From Mycolicibacterium peregrinum (GTDB lineage: Bacteria > Actinomycetota > Actinomycetes > Mycobacteriales > Mycobacteriaceae), in the NCBI RefSeq assembly GCF_002102345.1, contig NZ_LQPP01000028.1:168311-232310 (forward strand): a DNA stretch of 64,000 bases, given 5' to 3'. The position numbers were made by a program, and so were the translations under genes. The notes below the pieces were generated by a model, which had not been told where the DNA came from, did no database searches, and was given only the letters and a program-made list of their open reading frames with translations. Of this stretch, positions 58,689 to 64,000 are shown in pieces (the first letter of the stretch is position 1; each line of letters starts with the position of its first letter).

Positions 58689-59311
58689 GCCCTCCGAGCA
58701 CCGCGGTATGGCTGATGGCGGGGTACGCCCTGGCACTGGTCGCGGTGGCCTGGGGATTCGACATGATGGCGCGGCGTGCCTCGATGCGCGCGGCCCGTTG
58801 GCGCACTGGGCAATTCACCTACCACGCCGATCACGATGCCTGGTTGTGTCCTCAGGACCAATGGTTGTGGCCCACCTCCTTCGATCCGGCCAACCGGGTG
58901 ATGAGGTATCGAGCGAAACCTTCGGTCTGTAACAGCTGCCCGGTGAAGTCCACCTGCACCAGCTCTGATCACGGCCGCGAGATCAGTCGGGAGGTCGATC
59001 CGTGGCCGTATTCGGAGGCCGGACAGTTTCACCGCGGGATCGCCTGCGCGGTAGCCGGGTTGGCACTGGTCATGGTCGCGGCGATGGCGATCGGGCAGCA
59101 CGGCGCCGGTGATGTGGTCGTCCTGGCGGTGGCTGCGACGGTCATCGTCGCCGCCGGTGTGCCACTGGCACGCCACCTTTGGGCCAGCCCGGCCAACGCC
59201 CCCGACCACCTCCCGCACCGCACGGGCGAACAGGACATCACGGCCATCAGCGTCGACCGCTTCACCACGAAGTGGGGCGGCGGCTGGGCCGACAGGAAGG
59301 AGACCCAGTGA
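58685..59311 (+). CDS. Membrane protein with four-Cys (transposase-like) zinc motif
   Basis: 208 residues with helices at about 8-28, 118-138 and 143-165. Between the first two lies a soluble segment with Cys55, Cys82, Cys85 and Cys91 (WLCPQDQ; SVCNSCPVKSTCTSSDHGRE), then EISREVDPW. The C-x2-C-x5-C plus GRxIxR pattern strongly recalls the C-terminal zinc-binding segment of IS1182-type transposases, here set in a membrane protein. It overlaps norB (ATGA) and the slipin gene (GTGA), so it belongs to the NO-reductase operon. It could bind zinc, an Fe-S cluster or NO. Function unknown. Confidence 0.7.
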   Translation: MSPPSTAVWLMAGYALALVAVAWGFDMMARRASMRAARWRTGQFTYHADHDAWLCPQDQWLWPTSFDPANRVMRYRAKPSVCNSCPVKSTCTSSDHGREISREVDPWPYSEAGQFHRGIACAVAGLALVMVAAMAIGQHGAGDVVVLAVAATVIVAAGVPLARHLWASPANAPDHLPHRTGEQDITAISVDRFTTKWGGGWADRKETQ

Positions 59312-60111
59312 CCGGATTGTGGTTCCTGCTCGCCGCGGTGGGGCTGATCGTATTGGTGGCGTTCGCCTACTTCTCGCTGAAGGTGCTGCGCGAGTATGAG
59401 AGGGGCGTGGTGTTCCGGATGGGCCGGGCCCGCCCGCTGTACGGGCCCGGACTGGTGGTACTGCTGCCGCTCGCCGATCGGATGGTTCGGGTCGATCAAC
59501 GCGTCGTGACGCTGACCATCCCGACGCAGGAAGTGATCACCCGCGACAACGTGCCGGCCCGGGTGAACGCCGTGGTGATGTTCCAGGTCACCGATCCGCT
59601 GAAAGCGATTATGGCCGTGGAGAACTACGCGGTGGCCACGTCGCAGATCGCGCAGACCACACTGCGGTCACTGCTGGGCCGGGCCGATCTGGACACGCTA
59701 CTGGCGCACCGCGAAGATCTCAATGTCGACCTGCGCGGCATCATCGAAACCCAGAGCACTCGCTGGGGTGTCGAGGTCCGCGTGGTCGAGATCAAGGATG
59801 TCGAGATCCCCGAATCGATGCAGCGCGCGATGGCCCGTGAGGCCGAGGCCGAACGCGAGCGCCGCGCCAAGGTGATCAACGCCCGCGGCGAACTGCAGGC
59901 CTCCGACGAGCTGCGGCAGGCCGCCGAAACGCTGTCGAAGAACCCGGCCTCGCTTCAGCTCAGGTATCTGCAGACACTGCTTGAGCTTGGCGCGGACCAG
60001 AATTCGACGGTGGTGTTCCCGCTGCCGGTCGACATCATCACGCCGTTTCTGAAGAACCCCTCCAGTCTGGGCGAGGCGCTGGCCAATGGTCTGGCCAGAC
60101 CCCGGGACTAG
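59308..60111 (+). CDS. Slipin (stomatin/prohibitin-family SPFH protein)
   Basis: 267 residues: an N-terminal membrane helix (about 3-23), then an SPFH domain (EYERGVVFRMGRARPLYGPG; VVTLTIPTQEVITRDNVPAR) and a C-terminal helix (REAEAERERRAKVINARGEL). Such proteins scaffold membrane complexes in lipid domains. The GTG overlaps the stop of the four-Cys protein. In this operon it may stabilise the NO reductase. It converges with the SufR-like gene, 7 bases apart. Confidence 0.88.
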   Translation: MTGLWFLLAAVGLIVLVAFAYFSLKVLREYERGVVFRMGRARPLYGPGLVVLLPLADRMVRVDQRVVTLTIPTQEVITRDNVPARVNAVVMFQVTDPLKAIMAVENYAVATSQIAQTTLRSLLGRADLDTLLAHREDLNVDLRGIIETQSTRWGVEVRVVEIKDVEIPESMQRAMAREAEAERERRAKVINARGELQASDELRQAAETLSKNPASLQLRYLQTLLELGADQNSTVVFPLPVDIITPFLKNPSSLGEALANGLARPRD

Positions 60112-60118
60112 CCGCTGA

Positions 60119-60739
60119 TCAGCCGCTCAGTTGTGCCACACACCGATCGGATTCCACGAACGGGCGCAGGCCGTCGACCGTGACCGGCGCGCCCCAGGCC
60201 ATCATCGCCCCCTGCATCAGACCCAGGTGTACCGGGCAGATCACCTCGGGGCGTGCGCGTGCGATTTCCAGAAATGGGCAGTGCCGCAACGAGATCTCGG
60301 CTCCCCCGGCATCGGCCTCGGGGGCGAATCCGAGGTCGTCGAGCAGGTTGACCAACTTCTCCACGGCCGTTCCATCAGCCGCATCGGATCGGTCGGCCGC
60401 CAACCGGACACCTATCTTGCGCCCGGCCTCATCGGTGCCCGCGCCCGCAGCTTCCGACGCCACCGACTCCGCCAATGCTTCGGCAAGCAACCGGTAGTGC
60501 CGCGGACCGCCCGGGTCCATGCCGCGGACCGCGGCGAACAGCTGTGGGGGTCGCCCGGGCTTGTCGCGTGCCCCGGTGACCCGGCGGACCTGTTCCTGCT
60601 CGAGCAGCGCATCGAGGTGGAATCGCACGGTGTTGACGTGCACATCGAGTTTTTCCGCGATAGCCGCGATGCTCATCGGCGCATCGGTGTCGCGCAGCAG
60701 CGTCAGGACATCGCGGCGTCTCCCACGCGGCGCGTTCAC
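60119..60739 (-). CDS. SufR-like Fe-S transcriptional regulator
   Basis: 206 residues. A winged HTH of the DeoR/ArsR type spans about 5-70 ([20 protein letters not shown]). The C-terminal half carries three conserved-looking Cys: Cys154 ([10 protein letters not shown]), Cys168 ([12 protein letters not shown]) and Cys200 (SDRCVAQ). Their spacing resembles the cluster ligands of SufR. It is coupled to the ferredoxin gene (GTGA overlap) and faces the NO-reductase operon, so it is a good candidate for an NO- or redox-sensing repressor acting on the dyad at 61090-61114. It is not in the suf operon, so I do not give it that symbol. Confidence 0.8.
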   Translation of the reverse strand: MNAPRGRRRDVLTLLRDTDAPMSIAAIAEKLDVHVNTVRFHLDALLEQEQVRRVTGARDKPGRPPQLFAAVRGMDPGGPRHYRLLAEALAESVASEAAGAGTDEAGRKIGVRLAADRSDAADGTAVEKLVNLLDDLGFAPEADAGGAEISLRHCPFLEIARARPEVICPVHLGLMQGAMMAWGAPVTVDGLRPFVESDRCVAQLSG

Positions 60740-61080
60740 GGCTGTTGCGGCGGCAGGCTCGCCACCAGCGGCGCGTCGGCGGCCACCGGCCCCAGTTTGG
60801 CTGCCCCGCCGGGCGAACCCAGCGGCTCGTCCCGCCCCGGCAGCGTCTCGGAGAAGAACGCGTCGTTGTCGTCTTTGTAGGCCTCGAACTCGTCGGGCAG
60901 GTCGTCCTCGTAGTAGATGGCCTCGACCGGGCACACGGGTTCGCAGGCGCCGCAGTCCACACATTCGTCGGGATGGATGTAGAGCGCACGGGCGCCCTCG
61001 TAGATGCAGTCGACCGGGCATTCCTCGACGCACGCGCGATCCATCACATCGACACATGGCTTGCCGATCACGTATGTCAT
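60736..61080 (-). CDS. fdxA: FdxA-type [3Fe-4S][4Fe-4S] ferredoxin
   Basis: 114 residues, the length of M. tuberculosis FdxA (Rv2007c). Cluster motifs [19 protein letters not shown] and [18 protein letters not shown] are intact, and the tail continues [17 protein letters not shown]. It shares its core with FdxC at 53656 but differs in the tail. In M. tuberculosis FdxA belongs to the NO/hypoxia-induced DosR set; no DosR box is seen here. The -10 TAAACT 7 bases before the ATG lies under a dyad, suggesting control by the downstream SufR-like protein. Confidence 0.87.
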   Translation of the reverse strand: MTYVIGKPCVDVMDRACVEECPVDCIYEGARALYIHPDECVDCGACEPVCPVEAIYYEDDLPDEFEAYKDDNDAFFSETLPGRDEPLGSPGGAAKLGPVAADAPLVASLPPQQP

Positions 61081-61087
61081 GGCCCAT

Positions 61088-61114
61088 AGTTTATACAAGG
61101 TTTGTTTGTAAAAA
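61088..61114. promoter_or_regulatory. Dyad operator between fdxA and ctaD
   Basis: TTTATACAA (61090-61098) and TTGTAAAAA (61106-61114) are near-perfect inverted arms 7 bases apart in a 47-base divergent gap. The left arm overlaps the fdxA -10 TAAACT (61088-61093, minus strand). One regulator could control both genes. Confidence 0.6.
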
Positions 61115-61127
61115 CTGGAGCAACGCG

Positions 61128-62825
61128 ATGACGGCACACACAACCTCATCAATCGGCACCGACCTCGTCAGTACGCGGCCTTTCCCGCCGCGCCTGGGGC
61201 CACGCGGAAATCTGGTCTACAAGCTCATCACGACCACCGATCACAAACTGATCGGAATCATGTACATGGTCGCCTGCTACGTCTTCTTCTTCACCGGCGG
61301 ACTGATGGCGTTGTTCATCCGCACCGAACTCGCCGAACCCGGGCTGCAGTTCCTGTCCACCGAGCAGTACAACCAGTTGTTCACCATGCACGGCACCGTG
61401 ATGCTGCTGTTCTACGCCACCCCGATCGTGTTCGGATTCGCCAACCTCGTGCTGCCCCTGCAGATCGGCGCGCCCGACGTCGCGTTCCCACGACTCAACG
61501 CGCTCTCGTTCTGGCTGTTCGTGTTCGGCGCGCTCATCGCGCTCGCGGGGTTCATCACTCCCGGTGGCGCCGCAGACTTCGGCTGGACCGGCTACGCCCC
61601 ACTCAGCAACGCCATCCACTCCCCCGGCGCCGGCGGCGACCTGTGGATCCTGGGCCTGGCGGTGGCCGGTCTGGGCACCATCCTCGGCGCCGTCAACATG
61701 ATCACCACCGTGGTGTGTATGCGCGCGCCCGGCATGGTGATGTTCCGGATGCCGATCTTCACCTGGAACATCCTCGTCACCAGCATTCTGGTGCTGATGG
61801 TGTTCCCGTTGCTGACCGCCGCACTGTTCGGCCTGGCCGCCGACCGGCACCTCGGTGCCCACATCTACGACCCGGCCAACGGCGGGGCCATCCTGTGGCA
61901 GCACCTGTTCTGGTTCTTCGGCCATCCCGAGGTCTATGTGGTCGCGTTGCCGTTCTTCGGCATCGTCACCGAGATCATCCCGGTGTTCTCCCGTAAGCCG
62001 CTGTTCGGTTACACCACACTGGTCTACGCGACGATCAGCATCGGCGCCCTGTCGATGGCGGTCTGGGCTCACCACATGTTCGCAACGGGCGCCGTTCTGC
62101 TGCCGTTCTTTTCCCTGATGTCGTACTTCATCGCGGTGCCGACAGGTATCAAGTTCTTCAACTGGATCGGCACAATGTGGAAGGGACAGTTGACTTTTGA
62201 AACACCCATGTTGTTCTCCGTGGGCTTCATGGTCACGTTCCTGCTCGGTGGACTGTCGGGTGTCATGCTGGCCAGCCCGCCGATCGACTTCCACGTCACC
62301 GACACCTATTTCTTGATCGCGCACTTCCACTACGTGCTGTTCGGCACCATCGTGTTCGCCTCGTTCGGCGGGGTGTACTTCTGGTTCCCGAAGATGACCG
62401 GCCGGTTGCTCGACGAGCGCCTGGGCAAGATCCATTTCTGGTTGACGTTCATCGGTTTTCACACCACATTCCTGGTGCAGCACTGGCTGGGCAACGAGGG
62501 CATGCCGCGCCGTTATGCCGACTACCTACCGTCGGACGGTTTCACCACGCTCAATGTGGTTTCGAGCATCGGCGCCTTCACCCTGGGCGTGTCGATGTTG
62601 CCGTTCGTGTGGAACGTCTTCAAGAGCTGGCGCTACGGCGAACCTGTTGTCGTCGACGACCCGTGGGGCTACGGCAACTCGCTGGAATGGGCGACCAGTT
62701 GCCCTCCTCCTCGGCACAACTTCACCGAGTTGCCCCGGATCCGTTCCGAGCGGCCGGCTTTCGAACTGCACTACCCGCATATGGTCGAACGGATGAGGGC
62801 CGAGTCGCACGTGGGTCGGCACTGA
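61128..62825 (+). CDS. ctaD: Cytochrome c oxidase subunit I (CtaD)
   Basis: 565 residues, 12 membrane helices, aa3-type. Heme a ligand in [11 protein letters not shown]; CuB His and the crosslinked Tyr in [13 protein letters not shown]; CuB His pair in [10 protein letters not shown]-channel TGIKFFNW; final heme ligands in AHFHYVLFG. It reduces O2 with electrons from the bcc complex. Divergent from the NO-linked ferredoxin with a shared operator. The M. tuberculosis ctaD (Rv3043c) is not in this neighbourhood, so this may be a second, regulated copy. The ribosome site is CTGGAG. Confidence 0.93.
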   Translation: MTAHTTSSIGTDLVSTRPFPPRLGPRGNLVYKLITTTDHKLIGIMYMVACYVFFFTGGLMALFIRTELAEPGLQFLSTEQYNQLFTMHGTVMLLFYATPIVFGFANLVLPLQIGAPDVAFPRLNALSFWLFVFGALIALAGFITPGGAADFGWTGYAPLSNAIHSPGAGGDLWILGLAVAGLGTILGAVNMITTVVCMRAPGMVMFRMPIFTWNILVTSILVLMVFPLLTAALFGLAADRHLGAHIYDPANGGAILWQHLFWFFGHPEVYVVALPFFGIVTEIIPVFSRKPLFGYTTLVYATISIGALSMAVWAHHMFATGAVLLPFFSLMSYFIAVPTGIKFFNWIGTMWKGQLTFETPMLFSVGFMVTFLLGGLSGVMLASPPIDFHVTDTYFLIAHFHYVLFGTIVFASFGGVYFWFPKMTGRLLDERLGKIHFWLTFIGFHTTFLVQHWLGNEGMPRRYADYLPSDGFTTLNVVSSIGAFTLGVSMLPFVWNVFKSWRYGEPVVVDDPWGYGNSLEWATSCPPPRHNFTELPRIRSERPAFELHYPHMVERMRAESHVGRH

Positions 62826-62846
62826 AACGGGCGCCAACCCCGCCAA

Positions 62847-62894
62847 TGTCACGCTGGAGTGGCCCTCGTTTCCGAGAGCCACTCCAGCGTGACA
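62847..62894. terminator. Bidirectional hairpin terminator after ctaD
   Basis: A perfect 17-bp inverted repeat (62847-62863 with 62878-62894) with a 14-base loop that can fold a further CTCG/CGAG helix. It separates convergent ctaD and the YceI gene. Confidence 0.75.
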
Positions 62895-62916
62895 AAGCGG
62901 TCGGTCGAGCGGCGGA

Positions 62917-63465
62917 TCACGCCTGCTTGAGGGCCTCGATTTCGAGGGTGATGGTGACCTTGTCGCCGACGACGGTGCCGCCGGTCTCCAGCGGCATGTC
63001 GATGTCGATGCCGAAGTCCTTGCGGTTCAACACGACCGAAGCCTCGAAACCGGCGACCGGACCCTGGCCCATGCCGGGGTTGACGCCGTTGTACTCGAGC
63101 TTGAGGGAAACCGGCTTGGTCACGCCCTTGAGGGTGAAGTCGCCGTCGACGATGTAGTCGTCACCGTCGGGGCGCACGCCGGTGGAGACGAAGGTGGCGG
63201 TCGGGTGGTTGTCGGCGTCGAAGAAGTCTGCGGACCGCACGTGGGCGTCGCGCTGCTCGTTGCGGGTGTCGATGGAGTTGACGTCGATGGTGGCGCTGAC
63301 CGAAGGCGTGCCGTCCTCGGCGACGGTGATCGCGCCGCTGAACGTCTCAAAGCTGCCGCGGACCTTGCTCACCATTAGGTGGCGGACGGAAAAGTTGATC
63401 GACGAGTGCACGGGGTCGATGGCCCAGGTGCCTGCGGTCAGGTCGGTGGCTACTGCGACGGTCAT
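62917..63465 (-). CDS. YceI-family lipid-binding protein
   Basis: 182 residues, lipocalin-like beta-barrel that binds polyisoprenoid or amide lipids. Family motifs: GTWAIDPVHSSINFSVRHLM at the N-terminus, ATIDVNSIDTRNEQRDAHVR, SADFFDADNHPTATFVSTG and LNRKDFGIDI. No signal peptide, so it is cytoplasmic, as in other mycobacterial copies. The ATG follows CAAGGAGACACC. Role likely in lipid handling or stress. Confidence 0.9.
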   Translation of the reverse strand: MTVAVATDLTAGTWAIDPVHSSINFSVRHLMVSKVRGSFETFSGAITVAEDGTPSVSATIDVNSIDTRNEQRDAHVRSADFFDADNHPTATFVSTGVRPDGDDYIVDGDFTLKGVTKPVSLKLEYNGVNPGMGQGPVAGFEASVVLNRKDFGIDIDMPLETGGTVVGDKVTITLEIEALKQA

Positions 63466-63512
63466 GGTGTCTCCTTGGGTTGTGCGGCCCGGTCCTTCCG
63501 GCACCTTCACGA

Positions 63513-63540
63513 GACATAACCGGACCGCAGTCCGAATCAA
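63513..63540 (-). promoter_or_regulatory. yceI promoter with palindrome in the spacer
   Basis: Minus strand: -35 TTGATT (63535-63540), 16-base spacer, -10 TATGTC (63513-63518). The spacer contains CGGAC-N4-GTCCG (63521-63534). It lies 48 bases upstream of the ATG. Confidence 0.45.
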
Positions 63541-63794
63541 TTCCCGGTTTCGGAGATCTTTTCGACCTTTTCTCGCCGAGCGTGCGGGTCTGCTGCCCGG
63601 CGCGCCGCAAGATCCCCGCAGTTCGGGCGCGCTCGTACAGGCATGAGGGGCCCGTGCGGGGCGATAGGAAGACGCGTCACCTGCGCCGATCCCGGTGACG
63701 CCCGCGCGAGCGTGCGCAAAACGATGACGTTCAGCGGCGTGTCCACCGGCAGACACGCACTCAGTGTGAATGTGGTGATGCCGCTGTTGCGGTG

Positions 63795-63974
63795 GTTGGG
63801 TTCTTTTCACCTGGTGTTTGGCTCAGACACGCTCTTCGAGCATTCTGCCGACATCAGGTGGGAAGGACCGACCGGCGTGACTTGATAGGAGCGTGGCACC
63901 GCCCCCACTGAGATGTGTCCGCCGGCCGGCCCAACCTTCACTCATCCACCTCTTGATGAAAGAAGGCACTGTCC
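63795..63974 (+). ncRNA. Candidate bridge RNA leader of an IS110-family element
   Basis: Two stem-loops precede the transposase. Stem 1: 63808-63817 with 63851-63860 (10 bp, one G-U, 33-base loop). Stem 2: 63865-63877 with 63920-63932 (11 of 13 paired, 42-base loop). IS110-group elements encode a structured RNA in this position with two large loops that pair with target and donor DNA. The exact ends are not visible. Confidence 0.5.
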
Positions 63975-64000
63975 ATGGTGATTGTTGGCACCGATGTGCA
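63975..64000 (+). mobile_element. IS110-family transposase, first codons only
   Basis: The last 26 bases encode MVIVGTDVH before the window ends. This is the N-terminus typical of IS110-family DEDD transposases, with the first catalytic Asp at residue 7 (GTDVHK in relatives). The ribosome site AGAAGG lies upstream. Only nine codons can be read, so the family call also rests on the leader. Confidence 0.65.

Larger units (their letters stand above)
63466..63974. other. 509-bp gene-free region: yceI promoter and insertion-sequence end
   Basis: No convincing gene. 63513-63540 holds the yceI promoter. 63541-63790 shows nothing I recognise. From about 63795 the sequence looks like the left end of an IS110-family element. 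Confidence 0.55.

Noticed and set aside
60719..61128. DosR box near the FdxA-type ferredoxin
   Set aside because: FdxA is DosR-controlled in M. tuberculosis, but I see no GGGACTTNNGTCCC-type palindrome in this gap.

Overview
The window is a high-GC stretch of a mycobacterial chromosome, most likely a rapid-growing Mycolicibacterium species. Gene order and protein identity follow the M. tuberculosis block Rv1236 (sugA) to Rv1175c (fadH), read in reverse: sugA, lpqY, Rv1234, Rv1233c, Rv1232c, Rv1231c, Rv1230c, mrp, tatB, htrA, rseA, sigE, Rv1220c, raaS/Rv1219c with Rv1218c-Rv1217c, Rv1216c, glgC, glgM, Rv1211, tag, Rv1209, gpgS, folP2, fadD6, Rv1205, dapE, dapD, fadD36, putB, pruA, pruC, an Rv1178-type aminotransferase, fdxC and fadH. 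These assignments come from recalled family sequences, not from a search. Genes that are not part of that block in M. tuberculosis are inserted into it, so this is not M. tuberculosis.

Layout. 1-2533: trehalose importer genes and a stress membrane protein. 2660-8887: cell-envelope proteins, a citE-like lyase, an MgtE-N/CBS protein, a lytic transglycosylase and Mrp. 8884-12121: tatB-htrA-rseA-sigE, the envelope-stress sigma factor module. 12297-16970: an O-methyltransferase, then the RaaS-type repressor with its drug/lipid ABC exporter. 16958-19193: a TetR regulator, an acyltransferase and a DUF4126 protein. 19221-27459: glucan and glucosylglycerate metabolism (glgC, glgM, gpgS), tag, folP2, fadD6 and a LOG protein. 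27612-33901: accessory regulators (TetR, STAS, a STAND ATPase without HTH), a lone type VII secretion substrate, an ABC-F ATPase and an S4 protein. 33898-35940: dapE and dapD, divergent, for lysine and peptidoglycan precursors.

36271-40281 is the most foreign-looking part. It is visibly poorer in G+C and carries four co-oriented genes: an EspA/EspE-like, an EspC/EspF-like and an EspD/EspH-like protein, then a membrane-anchored beta-propeller-like protein. No ESX core genes lie nearby, so this looks like a portable substrate cassette for a type VII secretion system encoded elsewhere.

40294-56258: VOC protein, fadD36, a DUF309-NUDIX fusion, a 2-oxoglutarate oxygenase behind a MerR-type promoter, the proline catabolic genes putB-pruA with their activator pruC, a carotenoid oxygenase, a two-component system, an aminotransferase, fdxC and fadH. 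56388-62825 reads as a nitric-oxide and respiration island: quinol-type NO reductase, a four-Cys membrane protein, a slipin, a SufR-like Fe-S regulator, an FdxA-type ferredoxin and a CtaD oxidase subunit. The window ends with a YceI protein and the first codons of an IS110-family transposase, preceded by a leader whose folding resembles a bridge RNA.

Regulation. At least fifteen genes have a TANNNT (once CATACT) -10 hexamer placed about 6-10 bases before the start codon, which is the mycobacterial leaderless promoter pattern. Several of these promoters carry a dyad in the spacer or over the -10. Intrinsic-type hairpins separate several convergent gene pairs.
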